A stretch of 64,000 nt of DNA from Thiosocius sp963736445 (lineage in GTDB: Bacteria > Pseudomonadota > Gammaproteobacteria > Chromatiales > Chromatiaceae), in contig CAVTOY010000014.1 in NCBI GenBank assembly GCA_963736445.1, forward strand, positions 186,001 through 250,000. The letters run 5' to 3'. This document shows positions 1 to 9,158 of the stretch, in pieces. The position numbers were made by a program, and so were the translations under genes. Numbering within the stretch: position 1 is the stretch's first letter; every line of letters starts with the position of its first letter. The notes under the pieces are model-generated. The model was not told the origin of the DNA. It made no database searches and saw only the letters and a program-made list of their open reading frames with translations.

Positions 1-891
1 GAGCTGCTCGATCGTTGACGCGCGCAGATCCGCTCGCCCGGTCCCCGACACCCTGACGGTATTCGCCAGGTCGACCGCCCAGGCATCGAGATCCAAGATA
101 TTTCGCTGCGGCCGCCAGCTACCCTGGGCCGACGCCTGTAACGCAGTCTGCGACGCATCGAGGAACAGCGGCTCCGAGTAAGCCGCGCCACTCGGCCAGG
201 CAAGCTTGGTGTCAAAGGACCAACCCGAGCCGTCGGCGCGCCCGCTGAGACTGATCTTGATGAGCAGGTTTTCGGCCGCCTGGCGGCCATCGGGCGACGC
301 ATAGTCGAGCCGGTCGATCGCCAGGTCGGCAATCAGACGTCCTGGATCGCTAGATTGCCCCAAGAGTTCAACGACACCGCTGGCGCGGCCTGCCACGCCC
401 CAGTCGGCCGGCAGTACCCCTCCAGGGATCAGACTATCAATCCGCTCGACTGGGACACGATGGGACCGCACCGCCATTGACCATCCGGCCGCCTGTGCCG
501 AGGCCGTCAACGCCAGGGTGCCGGGGCCAATAGTGAGCTGCGGGATACGGATCGACCAATGCTCGGCGGACTGGAACATGCCTTGCCAGCTTGCCGATTG
601 CGCAGCCAGCGGCGACTCCTCGAGGCGCAATCGGCCCTCGTCACAGTGCCAGCCCGGATCGATCCACTGCAACAACAGACAGTCGAGCCGCAGGCCACGC
701 AATGCACCGTGGCCGCCCGGCAGATCGATATGTGCGATCTCCACGACCGCGCTGGCAGTCGCGGCGGCTGAGGAACGCAGCGTGATCGCGATTCCCTGCG
801 CCTGCCAATCATCGCCCTCGATGGCGTCCACCGAGAACACAACCGCCACTTCGCCGCGGGCAATCCCCGCCAGCAGGCAGGCGCAGACCAT
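1..891 (-). CDS. Exported YdbH/AsmA-like protein, C-terminus cut by window edge
   Basis: An open frame runs leftward off the window start without a stop (about 297 codons visible). It begins with a short hydrophobic stretch (MVCACLLAGIARGEV) that looks like a signal sequence. The rest is beta-rich, Ala/Gly/Ser-rich and without cysteine pairs, with repeated phrases such as GRASGVVELLGQ and VRVSGTGRADL. This resembles the long periplasmic beta-helical proteins of the YdbH/AsmA/TamB type, thought to bridge inner and outer membranes, but no diagnostic motif is visible. A TTG at 918 would add nine residues, including an Arg, and give a more typical signal peptide; the ATG at 891 is the conservative choice. 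It lies 187 bp downstream of prpD on the same strand and is probably not part of that pathway. Confidence 0.55.
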   Translation of the reverse strand, partial: MVCACLLAGIARGEVAVVFSVDAIEGDDWQAQGIAITLRSSAAATASAVVEIAHIDLPGGHGALRGLRLDCLLLQWIDPGWHCDEGRLRLEESPLAAQSASWQGMFQSAEHWSIRIPQLTIGPGTLALTASAQAAGWSMAVRSHRVPVERIDSLIPGGVLPADWGVAGRASGVVELLGQSSDPGRLIADLAIDRLDYASPDGRQAAENLLIKISLSGRADGSGWSFDTKLAWPSGAAYSEPLFLDASQTALQASAQGSWRPQRNILDLDAWAVDLANTVRVSGTGRADLRASTIEQL

Positions 892-1078
892 GATCCAGCA
901 TCCGGCGGGCGTCCTCAAAACTCTATGCTTCGATCATGGACTCTGCGCATCGCACCGAATGTGCGTTCGTCGCTACCTCAGGTCAAGCGCTTCGGCGCAC
1001 TGCACTCGCGCCGCATGCTGCTCGCTATCGGCGTGGCAAAGTGGTCGAGGGTGCGATAGGCGAACGTCGGCGCTCGCC

Positions 1079-2530
1079 TCAGACCCGCATTAAACCCATC
1101 ATCTCATCCACTGTCGTGGCCTCGAAGGTCTCCTGATCCGCACAGATCGCTAATATCCGATCCGCATTCTTCTGCGCAATGCGCCCCCGCAGGTAGCGTT
1201 CGAATTTCTCCTTCAACAGCGGGATGCCCTCGTTGCGACGACGCCGATGGCCCACTGGGTAGTCGATAGTCACGTTCTCGCTGGCGCTCCCATCTTTGAA
1301 GAACACTTGCACCGCATTGCCGATCGCCCGCTTGTCCGGCTCCAGGTACTCGCGCGTGAAGCGTGCCTCCTCGGCGACCTCCATCCGTTCGCGCAGCGCA
1401 TCGACGCGTGGATCTTTCGCCACTGCATCCTCGTAGTCCTCGGCCGTCAAACGACCGAAGATCAATGCAATCGCGACCATGTACTGGATGCAGTGATCAC
1501 GATCGGCCGGATTATCCAGCGGCCCTGTCTTGTTGATGATGCGGTCACCCGATTCTTGGGTCTGGATGACGATCCTGTCGATATCTTGCAGACGGTCTCT
1601 GACGACCGCGTGCAGCGCCAGCGCGGCCTCGACCGCGGTTTGCGCATGGAACTCTGCAGGATAGGCGATTTTGAACAGGATGTTTTCCATAACGTAGGTG
1701 GCGTATCCCTGGCTGAACGACAGCGCATTGCCCTTGAACAGCACATCCTGAAAACCCCAGCCCTTGGCGGTGATCGCGGACGGATACCCCATTTCACCGC
1801 GCTCTGCCATCAGCGCCAGAAACAATCCACGCGCCGAGGCATCGCCCGCGGCCCAGGACTTGCGCGACCCGGTGTTCGGGGCATGACGATAGGTCCGCAG
1901 CGCAGATCCGTCTAGCCAGGCATGCGATACCGCATTCAGCGTCTCGTCGCGCGCGCAGCCGAGCATCTGTGCAGCCACTGCCGCAGAGGCGATCCGCACC
2001 AGCAACACGTGGTCCAGGCCGACACGATTGAAACTGTTTTCCAATGCGATTACGCCCTGGACCTCATGCGCCTTTATCATCGCGACAATGACCTCTTTCA
2101 TCGTCAACGAGGCTTCGCCTCGCGCCATCCTCAACCGCGACTGGTAGTCGGCCAGCGCGAGAATGGCACCGAGGTTGTCCGAGGGATGGCCCCACTCGGC
2201 GGCCAGCCAAGTGTCGTTATAGTCTAGCCAGCGCACCATCGCGCCGATGTTCCAGGCCGCGCGCACAGGGTCCAGTTCATAAGACATCCCGGGCACGCGG
2301 GCGCCACCCGGCATGTCGGCCCCCGGCACGATCGGACCCAGCATCTTGGTACAGGCGGGATAGTTCAGCGCATAGAGGCCGCAGCCGATGGTATCCATCC
2401 AGCAATAGCGTGCCGTCTCCATCGCCTCGGAAGACTGGGTGACGTCAAAGTGCAGGACATACTCGACAATATCCTGAATCGCTTTGTCAAAATCGGGGCG
2501 CGATGCATCCAATACAGCAGCTTTAGACAT
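1079..2530 (-). CDS. prpD: 2-methylcitrate dehydratase (MmgE/PrpD family)
   Basis: A 483-residue protein, the usual length for PrpD. It dehydrates 2-methylcitrate to 2-methyl-cis-aconitate in the cytoplasmic 2-methylcitrate cycle. The fold is recognisable from the N-terminal FDVTQSSEAMETARYCWMDT segment, the MVRWLDYNDTWLAAEWGHPSDNLGAILALAD region (given here as the ordered motifs DYNDTW and HPSDN), and the SRKSWAAGDASARG motif near residue 225. It is the last gene of the prpE-regulator-prpB-prpC-prpD run, about 80 bp after prpC. No prpF/acnD pair is present, so this is the PrpD-type rather than the AcnD-type version of the pathway. Hydration of 2-methyl-cis-aconitate would then rely on an aconitase encoded elsewhere. 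Confidence 0.93.
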   Translation of the reverse strand: MSKAAVLDASRPDFDKAIQDIVEYVLHFDVTQSSEAMETARYCWMDTIGCGLYALNYPACTKMLGPIVPGADMPGGARVPGMSYELDPVRAAWNIGAMVRWLDYNDTWLAAEWGHPSDNLGAILALADYQSRLRMARGEASLTMKEVIVAMIKAHEVQGVIALENSFNRVGLDHVLLVRIASAAVAAQMLGCARDETLNAVSHAWLDGSALRTYRHAPNTGSRKSWAAGDASARGLFLALMAERGEMGYPSAITAKGWGFQDVLFKGNALSFSQGYATYVMENILFKIAYPAEFHAQTAVEAALALHAVVRDRLQDIDRIVIQTQESGDRIINKTGPLDNPADRDHCIQYMVAIALIFGRLTAEDYEDAVAKDPRVDALRERMEVAEEARFTREYLEPDKRAIGNAVQVFFKDGSASENVTIDYPVGHRRRRNEGIPLLKEKFERYLRGRIAQKNADRILAICADQETFEATTVDEMMGLMRV

Positions 2531-2610
2531 TGCAGTCCTTCCTAATCGAGGGTTTCTAAAAATCGCCGAAAATATTGCGAGCCTTCAGGCGCCGCGCCGA
2601 TCACTCGAGA

Positions 2611-3759
2611 TCAGGGGCGATGCCCTATCGGGACGAAGGCGCGATTTTCTGGACCGATATAGTTGGCCGATGGGCGAATGATCTTGCCGTCCTGACGCTG
2701 TTCGATGACATGCGCGCCCCAACCGGTGGTGCGGGCGATCACGAACAATGGAGTAAACATATCCGTCGGTACGCCGAGCTGACTATAGGAGACGGCCGAG
2801 AACCAATCGAGGTTGGGAAACATCTTTTTGATCTCCCACATCACCGATTCGAGCCGCTCGGCGACATGAAACATCCGCATGTCGCCGTTCTCCTCCGAGA
2901 GGCTGTGCGCCACGCTCTTGATCACCTCATTGCGCGGATCGGCAATCGTATAGACCGGATGTCCGAACCCGATCACGATCTCCTTGCGCCCGACACGCTC
3001 GCGAATATCTGCTTCTGCCTGATCTGGGTCTTCGTAGCGGCTCTGGATACGCGCTGCCACTTCGTTAGCACCGCCGTGCTTGGGTCCACGCAGTGCACCG
3101 ATGGCCGCGGTTATGGACGAGTACATGTCTGCATTCGTTCCGGCCACGACACGCGCGGCGAACGTCGAGGCATTGAACTCGTGCTCAGCGTACAAAATCA
3201 GCGACGTATGCATCGCGCGCACCCAGGATTCTGTCGGCTTGGCGCCATGCAACAGATGCAAAAAATGGCCACCGACGCTTTCGTCGTCGGTCTCCACGTC
3301 GATGCGCCGGCCATTGAACGCATAGTGGTACCAGTAAAGCAACATGGACCCGAAGCTCGCGATCAGACGGTCAATAATGTTGCGCGCCTCGGCCTCGGCG
3401 TGATCGTCTTTCTCCGGCAGGCAACTGCCGAGCACCGAGCAGCCGGTTCGCATCACGTCCATCGGATGTGCAGAAGCCGGCAAGACCTCGAGCGCCTGTC
3501 TGACGGCCACGGGCAGTCCACGCAATGTCCGCAGCTTATGCTTGTAGGCAGCCAACTCCGCCCGATTCGGCAGCCTACCATGCACGATAAGGTAGGCTAT
3601 CTCCTCGAACTCGCAGGTCTCGGCAAAATCGAGGATGTCATAGCCGCGGTAGTGCAGATCGTTGCCGGTCCGACCCACGGTACAGATCGAAGTATTGCCC
3701 GCAGCAGTCCCTGAAAGGGCAACCGATTTCTTGGGTTTCGGCAGTACGGCTTCACTCAT
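2611..3759 (-). CDS. prpC: 2-methylcitrate synthase
   Basis: A 382-residue member of the citrate synthase family in the short, PrpC-like size class (citrate synthase GltA is about 430). It condenses propionyl-CoA with oxaloacetate. Visible signatures include YRGYDILDFAE near residue 40, EHEFNASTF near 190 (substrate-binding His), GALRGPKHGGANE near 215 (catalytic-region His) and GFGHPVYTIADPR near 260. The motif FSAVSYSQLGVPTDMFTPLF near 325 matches the C-terminal active-site region, although many PrpC proteins have YHMMG where this one has YSQLG. It sits between prpB and prpD in the same orientation, which separates it from a housekeeping citrate synthase. Confidence 0.94.
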   Translation of the reverse strand: MSEAVLPKPKKSVALSGTAAGNTSICTVGRTGNDLHYRGYDILDFAETCEFEEIAYLIVHGRLPNRAELAAYKHKLRTLRGLPVAVRQALEVLPASAHPMDVMRTGCSVLGSCLPEKDDHAEAEARNIIDRLIASFGSMLLYWYHYAFNGRRIDVETDDESVGGHFLHLLHGAKPTESWVRAMHTSLILYAEHEFNASTFAARVVAGTNADMYSSITAAIGALRGPKHGGANEVAARIQSRYEDPDQAEADIRERVGRKEIVIGFGHPVYTIADPRNEVIKSVAHSLSEENGDMRMFHVAERLESVMWEIKKMFPNLDWFSAVSYSQLGVPTDMFTPLFVIARTTGWGAHVIEQRQDGKIIRPSANYIGPENRAFVPIGHRP

Positions 3760-3849
3760 TGCTTAACTCCTCTTCGACTTTTCCTGCATGGCCGCGCGGT
3801 AGGGCGGCGCAAATATATCAGCGCAACCTAAGCGCCTCGCTGTCTATGA

Positions 3850-4728
3850 CTACTCGTCCGCATACAGGCGGTCGAGTACTTGCTCGAATTCGTGATAGCC
3901 GAGATAGTCATACAGCTCCATTCGGCTCTGCATCGTGTCGATTACGCGCTGCTGTGTACCCTCCGCGCGCAGTACGCGATAGACATTGAGCGCAGCGGCG
4001 TTCGCGGCGCGGAAGGCAGAAAGCGGATACAGCGCGATGCTCACATCGACGCTCGCCAGCTCATCGGTGGTGAACATGGGCGTCGCACCGAACTCGGTAA
4101 TGTTCGCGAGTACCGGGACCTTAACCGCGTTGACAAAATCACGGTATTGCGCCAATTCGTTGATTGCCTCCGGAAATATCATGTCGGCGCCGGCCTCGAC
4201 GCACACGCAGGCACGATCGATCGCCGACTGCATACCCTCGACGGCAAGCGCATCCGTCCGCGCCATAATGACAAATTCCTCATCCGTCTTAGCGTCAACC
4301 GCAGCCTTGATTCGATCGACCATTTCACCCAACGAAACGATCGCCTTGTTGGGCCGATGACCGCAGCGTTTCTGCTGTACCTGATCCTCGATATGGATCG
4401 CGCCCGCGCCACCCTTGATCATCGCCCGCACGGCGCGCGCGATATTGAATGCGCCACCCCAGCCGGTGTCTACATCGACCAGCACTGGCAGCGTCGTTAC
4501 GTCGGTGATGCGCCGCAGATCGATCAGCACATCTTCCATCGTGGTTATCCCGAGGTCGGGAATACCGCAGGAGCCGGCGGCCACGCCACCCCCAGAGATA
4601 TACAGGGACTTGAACCCCGAGGCCTCTGCAAGTCGTGCGTGATAGGCATTGATGGCACCGACACACTGGAGCGGCCTCTCTACCGCAACTGCCTCTCGGA
4701 ATCTCCTGCCTGCTGATTCAATTGCCAT
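3850..4728 (-). CDS. prpB: Methylisocitrate lyase
   Basis: A 292-residue PEP-mutase/isocitrate-lyase superfamily enzyme that cleaves 2-methylisocitrate into pyruvate and succinate. It shows the expected order of motifs: YISGGGVAAG near residue 40, DVDTGWGGAFN near 85, the catalytic loop QKRCGHRPNK near 120, and ARTDALAVEG near 160. The ATG at 4728 is chosen because AGAAGG lies eight bases upstream; a longer frame starting at a TTG (4755) would overlap the regulator's stop codon. It follows the regulator gene almost immediately, consistent with one transcript. Confidence 0.94.
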   Translation of the reverse strand: MAIESAGRRFREAVAVERPLQCVGAINAYHARLAEASGFKSLYISGGGVAAGSCGIPDLGITTMEDVLIDLRRITDVTTLPVLVDVDTGWGGAFNIARAVRAMIKGGAGAIHIEDQVQQKRCGHRPNKAIVSLGEMVDRIKAAVDAKTDEEFVIMARTDALAVEGMQSAIDRACVCVEAGADMIFPEAINELAQYRDFVNAVKVPVLANITEFGATPMFTTDELASVDVSIALYPLSAFRAANAAALNVYRVLRAEGTQQRVIDTMQSRMELYDYLGYHEFEQVLDRLYADE

Positions 4729-4755
4729 AGTGCGAACCTTCTGTGTCAATCCCAA

Positions 4756-5427
4756 TTATGTCCGCGCCGCCAGCAGCCGCTCTGCGTTTTCGCGCGATGC
4801 CCGCACATGCGACCGCATCATGAGCTCGGCCATTTCGGCATCCCGGCGCTCAATCGCATCGACGATATACTGATGTTCGAGGAATGCCCGCGGCCCGCGC
4901 TTGCTCGGCATGCCGAACTGGTAGCGATATAGCCGCACCAAGTGGTAAAGGTCGTCGCACAGCAGCGCAATCACGCGCGAGTTATGACTGCCTTGGACGA
5001 TTCGATAGTGAAAATCCAGGTCGCCCTCACGCTGAAAGTAGGCGTGGTCTGTAGACTCATCGATTTGTCTGGCATGCAGTTCGAGCAGTGCCCTCAGCTC
5101 CGCAACTTCTGTATCGCTCATGTTGTTCGCGGCGAGTCGCGCCGCCATACCCTCGAGGGCCTCGCGGACATGAAATATCTCCAGCAGTTGTGCACTGCTG
5201 AGCGTGACGACCCGCGCACCAAGATTCGGACGGCGCACGACCAGGCCGCAGGCCTCCAGCCGACCGATTGCCTCGCGCAGCGGACCGCGGCTGATTCCGT
5301 AGGCTCGCGCCAGCTCGGGCTCGCTGATCTTGCTGCCGGCGGCGATGCCGCCTTCGACAATGTTCTCTCTGAGCAGCACGAAGATCCTGTCCGGGATGTT
5401 GCCGCTGTCGTCAGCCACTGCGCTCAC
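4756..5427 (-). CDS. GntR-family (FCD/FadR-type) regulator of the methylcitrate genes
   Basis: A 223-residue transcription factor. The N-terminal winged helix carries ISEPELARAYGISRGPLREA (residues about 35-54) followed by the wing RRPNLGARVV. The C-terminal half is an FCD all-helical ligand domain with the metal-site pattern DLDFHYRIV, EHQYIVDAI and RSHVRAS. The start is the GTG at 5427: GGGAGG lies seven bases before it, and it clears the prpE stop. Lying between prpE and prpB, it probably senses a propionate-derived metabolite and controls the operon, including itself. Two TGTCGACA palindromes upstream of prpE (7448 and 7521) are candidate operators. This differs from the sigma-54-dependent PrpR of enteric bacteria. 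Confidence 0.88.
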   Translation of the reverse strand: MSAVADDSGNIPDRIFVLLRENIVEGGIAAGSKISEPELARAYGISRGPLREAIGRLEACGLVVRRPNLGARVVTLSSAQLLEIFHVREALEGMAARLAANNMSDTEVAELRALLELHARQIDESTDHAYFQREGDLDFHYRIVQGSHNSRVIALLCDDLYHLVRLYRYQFGMPSKRGPRAFLEHQYIVDAIERRDAEMAELMMRSHVRASRENAERLLAART

Positions 5428-5449
5428 GTCAAAGCCTCCCGACTTGGTC

Positions 5450-7345
5450 TCAGCCCTTGGCATAGCCCAGAGCGCGCAGCGCTTCGCCGATTTCGTCAAG
5501 AATGGACGGATCGTCGATGGTCGCCGGCATTTTGTAAGCCTCGGAATCGGCGATCTTCACCATGGTGCCGCGCAGTATCTTGCCGGAGCGGGTCTTCGGC
5601 AGCCGCTTGACCGTGGCGACCAGCTTGAATGCGGCGACCGGCCCGATCTGGTCGCGTACCCGCTGCAACAGTTCAGACTGCAGTTCCCGTTCGTCTCGGC
5701 TCGCGCCTGCCTTCAGCACCACCAGCCCCAGTGGCAGTTGGCCCTTCATGTCATCGGACACACCTATCACCGCACATTCAGCGACGTCCGAATGCCCGGC
5801 AAGCACCTCCTCGATCGCACCGGTCGAAAGGCGGTGTCCTGCGACATTGATCACGTCGTCAGTGCGACTCATGATCCAAAGATAACCATCGGCATCGCAA
5901 TACCCGGCATCGCCCGTCAAGTAATAGCCGGGGTACTTGCTGAGATAGGAATCAATGAAACGCTGGTCGTTACCCCACAAGGTCGGCAGACAGGCGGGGG
6001 GCAGCGGCAGCTTGATAACGATATTGCCCATCTTGCCATTGGCCAGCTCATCACCCTGATCCGACAGGATGCGAACGTCGTAGCCCGGCATCGCGACCGT
6101 GGGTGAGCCGGGCTTGATCTCCATCGGCTGGATACCCATCGGGTTGGCCGCAATCGCCCAACCTGTCTCGGTCTGCCACCAATGATCGACTACCGGTATT
6201 CCAAGTTTCTCGCGCGCCCAGAACAGCGTATCGGGGTCGCAGCGCTCGCCGGCCAGAAACAGCGTCTCCATACCCGACAAATCGTACTGCCGCAAATACT
6301 CGCCCTGTGGGTCCTCCTTCTTTATCGCACGAAACGCGGTCGGCGCGGTAAACAGTACCTTGACCCGATGCTCGCTGATGACCCGCCAGAAGGCCCCGGG
6401 GTCCGGCGTGCCCACCGGTTTCCCCTCATACATAACGGTCGTACAGCCTGCGAGCAGCGGCGCATAAACGATATAGCTGTGGCCGACCACCCAGCCGACG
6501 TCGGACGCCGCCCAGTAGACGTCACCGGCCTCGACGTTATAGATGTTCTTCATGGTCCAGTGCAGCGCCACCGCGTGACCGCCGTTGTCACGCACCACGC
6601 CCTTCGGCTCACCGGTCGTCCCCGAGGTGTAGAGGATGTACAGTGGATCGGTTGCCTTGACTGCAACGCAGGCCGCCGGTTGTGCCTCCGCCACCGCCGA
6701 GTCCCAGTCGAGATCCCGTCCATCAATCAGAGGTGCCTCCGCCTGTGGGCGTGCCTTGATGATGCAGGCCTCGGGTTTGTGCGTCGCGCTTGCAATCGCC
6801 TCGTCCAGCAATGGCTTGTAGACCACCACGCGGTTCGGCTCGATGCCACAGGAGGCGCTGACGATCACCTTGGGCTTGGCGTCATTGATCCGGGTCGCCA
6901 GTTCATTGGCGGCGAATCCACCGAACACTACGGAATGCACGGCGCCCAACCGCGCGCACGCGAGCATGGCGATCGCCGCCTCGGGAATCATCGGCAGGTA
7001 GATCAGCACGCGGTCACCGTATTCGACCCCTTGCGCACGCAGGGTGCCGGCGAACCGAGCGACGGCGTCCCGCAACTCCGCATAGGTGTAGATCTGCTTC
7101 TGACCTGTGACCGGGGAATCGTAAATAAGGGCCGCCTGGTTACCGCGGCCCATCTCCACATGGCGATCTACGGCGTTGTAGCAGGTGTTCAACTCGCCAC
7201 CGGCGAACCACCGCGGCACTGGCTTGGCATCCAGATCGAGCACGGTATCCCAGGGTTTGTCCCAATGCAGCGCGGCCGCCGCGTCGCCCCAGAAGCCTGC
7301 GGGGTCCGCCAGTGAACGTCGGTAAATAGCCTGATAGTCGCTCAT
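5450..7345 (-). CDS. prpE: Propionate--CoA ligase
   Basis: A 631-residue acyl-CoA synthetase of the AMP-forming family, matching PrpE in length (about 628-640) and slightly shorter than acetyl-CoA synthetase. The phosphate-binding loop LYTSGTTGEPKGVVRD is near residue 235, the adenylate motif WWQTETGW near 390, YYLTGDAGYCDADGYLW near 475, and the C-terminal catalytic lysine in LPKTRSGKILRG near 590. It activates propionate to propionyl-CoA and is the first gene of the prp transcript. The ATG at 7345 has a strong GAGGGGGAT ribosome-binding site. A role with acetate as substrate cannot be excluded from sequence alone, but the neighbours favour propionate. Confidence 0.93.
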   Translation of the reverse strand: MSDYQAIYRRSLADPAGFWGDAAAALHWDKPWDTVLDLDAKPVPRWFAGGELNTCYNAVDRHVEMGRGNQAALIYDSPVTGQKQIYTYAELRDAVARFAGTLRAQGVEYGDRVLIYLPMIPEAAIAMLACARLGAVHSVVFGGFAANELATRINDAKPKVIVSASCGIEPNRVVVYKPLLDEAIASATHKPEACIIKARPQAEAPLIDGRDLDWDSAVAEAQPAACVAVKATDPLYILYTSGTTGEPKGVVRDNGGHAVALHWTMKNIYNVEAGDVYWAASDVGWVVGHSYIVYAPLLAGCTTVMYEGKPVGTPDPGAFWRVISEHRVKVLFTAPTAFRAIKKEDPQGEYLRQYDLSGMETLFLAGERCDPDTLFWAREKLGIPVVDHWWQTETGWAIAANPMGIQPMEIKPGSPTVAMPGYDVRILSDQGDELANGKMGNIVIKLPLPPACLPTLWGNDQRFIDSYLSKYPGYYLTGDAGYCDADGYLWIMSRTDDVINVAGHRLSTGAIEEVLAGHSDVAECAVIGVSDDMKGQLPLGLVVLKAGASRDERELQSELLQRVRDQIGPVAAFKLVATVKRLPKTRSGKILRGTMVKIADSEAYKMPATIDDPSILDEIGEALRALGYAKG

Positions 7346-7447
7346 GTATCCCCCTCAGCGATCAATGGACAGATGCAGCCCGCGGCGTGTCTATGCCCTG
7401 CCGACAGGCCGCTGCATGGAACGGCCCGGACCACAGTGATTTTATTG

Positions 7448-7455
7448 TGTCGACA
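7448..7455. promoter_or_regulatory. Candidate operator 1 for the prp GntR regulator (TGTCGACA)
   Basis: A perfect 8-bp palindrome in the context ATTGTGTCGACAATT, about 100 bp upstream of the prpE start. FCD-type GntR regulators commonly bind short dyads of the TTGTC/GACAA kind, and the regulator gene is in the operon this site precedes. It overlaps the proposed promoter spacer, which would suit repression. Binding is inferred. Confidence 0.5.
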
Positions 7456-7520
7456 ATTCTAGCGTTCCAAGTCTGAAATGCCGGAAAAATACGGCCTTTC
7501 TACTCTTGTATTCTTTGAGA

Positions 7521-7528
7521 TGTCGACA
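7521..7528. promoter_or_regulatory. Candidate operator 2 for the prp GntR regulator (TGTCGACA)
   Basis: A second copy of the same palindrome, extended here to the perfect 10-bp ATGTCGACAT. It is 73 bp from the first, about seven helical turns, so both could be contacted on one DNA face or support looping. Two copies in one short promoter region are the main evidence. Confidence 0.45.
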
Positions 7529-7746
7529 TTGAGAAATCCCGAATCGGCTCTTTGGTATCCCCGCGACAGGCCCAGATGGCCGCGACACCTGCGGCATCTG
7601 AGTTGCAGATCACGGCACATTGGAGTGCTACCGCGCAGGCTCCTAGCCTGCAAAACCTCACCGATCTCTCGCCCTTTCTGGAGACATTCACATTTCGGTA
7701 TTTCCAGAATATTGCAACTGTTAACCATTGCCGCTAGTCTCGCGCT

Positions 7747-8043
7747 ATGCAATTGGAACTTGCGGCAAAAAGACTCGCAGAACTCGGCCACAGCACACGC
7801 CTCGGCATCTTCCGCCATCTGGTGAGATGCGGACCCGATGGCTGCCCCGTCGGGGATGTGCAGCGCATCCTTGGTATCCCGGGTTCGACCCTGTCACACC
7901 ATCTCTCCAGGCTGGTCTCGGCAGGCTTGGTCGAACAGCGTCGCGACGGCCGGATTCTGTACTGCATTCCCAAGTTCGATGCCCTCGACGAAACCGTCGA
8001 GTACCTGACCGAAGAGTGCTGCAAAGGCAACTGTTCGGCCTGA
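7747..8043 (+). CDS. ArsR-family winged-helix regulator
   Basis: A 98-residue ArsR/SmtB-type repressor. The winged-helix signature LGHSTRLGIFRHLVRCGPDG leads into the recognition segment GIPGSTLSHHLSRLVSAGLVEQRRDGRILYC (ordered motifs TLSHHLSRL and LVEQRRDGR). The C-terminus ends in EECCKGNCSA, a cysteine cluster typical of family members that sense thiophilic metals, metalloids or sulfur species. It is encoded just ahead of a permease and an exported metallo-beta-lactamase-fold protein, so it probably controls that small unit. The inducer cannot be read from sequence. Confidence 0.88.
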   Translation: MQLELAAKRLAELGHSTRLGIFRHLVRCGPDGCPVGDVQRILGIPGSTLSHHLSRLVSAGLVEQRRDGRILYCIPKFDALDETVEYLTEECCKGNCSA

Positions 8044-8091
8044 AAAATTTTATTCGTTTGTTCGAAAATACTAGAAATATGGGCAAATCAG

Positions 8092-9117
8092 ATGCGAGAG
8101 GAAGGTCTTCAACGCTTAATGGATACCGGGGCCTACGCCCTCCAGCTATTCGCCGAACTGGCGGCGCTGTTTGTGTTGATCAGTTTTCTGGTCGGTGCAC
8201 TGCAGGAGTGGTTGCCGGCACAGAAAACGCGTCGTTACCTATCGGCTAGACACGGTCACGGCTATCTGATCGGCGCGCTGATCGGGGCAGCGACACCTTT
8301 CTGCAGCTGCTCCACCGTCCCGTTGACCCTCGGCCTGCTGAGATCCGGCGCCGGGTTTGGACCGACAATGACGTTGTTGTTCACCTCTCCCCTGGTCAAC
8401 CCCATCATCGTCACCCTGTTTTGGGTGACATTCGGTGTCGAGCTGACGGTGCTCTATACATGCATGGCACTCAGCATGGCGGTTGCAGTCTCCTGGCTGA
8501 TGGACCGCGCCGGATTCGAACGCCATCTGAAAAATGACCTGGTGGGAAGAAGACCGCCCTCGGCAGGTGCCCCCTTGGCCAACATGAAGACGGCCGACGC
8601 CACGCGATGCTTTAGCACGCCACAGGGCGAGCCAATCACGGTTTCCCTTGACGCAAGTGGATTCGGCATCGCGAAAAAACCCGACCCCGCCTTAACAAAG
8701 TCCCTCGTGGTCAAGGCCAGGCGTCTTCTTGAGGACGCCGTCGGGCAGTTCCGCAGTTTTTTGCCTCATGTGCTGATCGGTGTCTTGATAGGCGCGTTTG
8801 CACACGGCTTTGTCCCTGACGAGTGGCTGATCCTCTACGCGGGAGAAGACAATCTCTGGGCCATCCCGCTTGCTGCCATCGTTGGCGTGCCGCTCTACGT
8901 GCGAGGCTCGACCATGATTCCAATTGCACTGACGCTCACCGCAAAGGGTATGGGTATCGGTGCAGTGATTGCGTTGGTGATTGGCGGTGCCGGAGCGTCC
9001 CTGCCCGAGATGGTGATGCTAAAGCGCATGTTCCACTGGCCGATCCTGATCGCTTTCCTTTTCTCGGTTTTCAGCATCGCAATCACTACCGGCTATCTTG
9101 CGCAGGCTCTGTTCTGA
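8092..9117 (+). CDS. Permease of the PF03773 (ArsP/SO_0444-like) family
   Basis: A 341-residue inner-membrane protein with about eight hydrophobic segments. The first half carries the family signature TPFCSCSTVPLTLGLLRSG (near residue 65), with the two cysteines of the CxC motif expected in metal or organoarsenical efflux permeases. The second half repeats the fold with GVPLYVRGSTMIPIALTL near residue 265, where the CxC is absent. A hydrophilic loop of about 75 residues joins the halves. It follows the ArsR-type gene by 48 bp. The substrate could be a thiophilic metal, methylated arsenic or a sulfur compound. A downstream ATG at 8119 is an alternative start. Confidence 0.85.
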   Translation: MREEGLQRLMDTGAYALQLFAELAALFVLISFLVGALQEWLPAQKTRRYLSARHGHGYLIGALIGAATPFCSCSTVPLTLGLLRSGAGFGPTMTLLFTSPLVNPIIVTLFWVTFGVELTVLYTCMALSMAVAVSWLMDRAGFERHLKNDLVGRRPPSAGAPLANMKTADATRCFSTPQGEPITVSLDASGFGIAKKPDPALTKSLVVKARRLLEDAVGQFRSFLPHVLIGVLIGAFAHGFVPDEWLILYAGEDNLWAIPLAAIVGVPLYVRGSTMIPIALTLTAKGMGIGAVIALVIGGAGASLPEMVMLKRMFHWPILIAFLFSVFSIAITTGYLAQALF

Positions 9118-9158
9118 GCCTCAACCGATTCACTTGCACACAACAGGGAACTCGACTG

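Larger units (their letters stand above)
7346..7746. other. Divergent intergenic region between prpE and arsR-like gene
   Basis: About 400 bp with no convincing gene; the short frames here lack ribosome-binding sites and coding character. It must hold the leftward prp promoter and the rightward promoter of the ArsR-like regulator. On the minus strand TTGGAA (about 7464-7469) and AATAAA (about 7440-7445), about 18 bp apart, form a possible -35/-10 pair for prpE, and one TGTCGACA palindrome falls in the spacer between them. Promoter assignments are inferred. Confidence 0.55.

Noticed and set aside
2575..3714. Long rightward open frame opposite prpC
   Set aside because: It is the antisense shadow of prpC: no ribosome-binding site, Arg/His-rich composition and no recognisable domain. 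The same applies to the long frames opposite prpE (6182-7315), ppsA (10383-11432), mrfB/mrfA (30645-31814, 31914-33353) and the HlyD adaptor (35573-36718).
8823..9158. N-terminal extension of the MBL-fold gene
   Set aside because: It overlaps the permease gene in another frame; the signal peptide and CAGGGAA site place the start at 9159.
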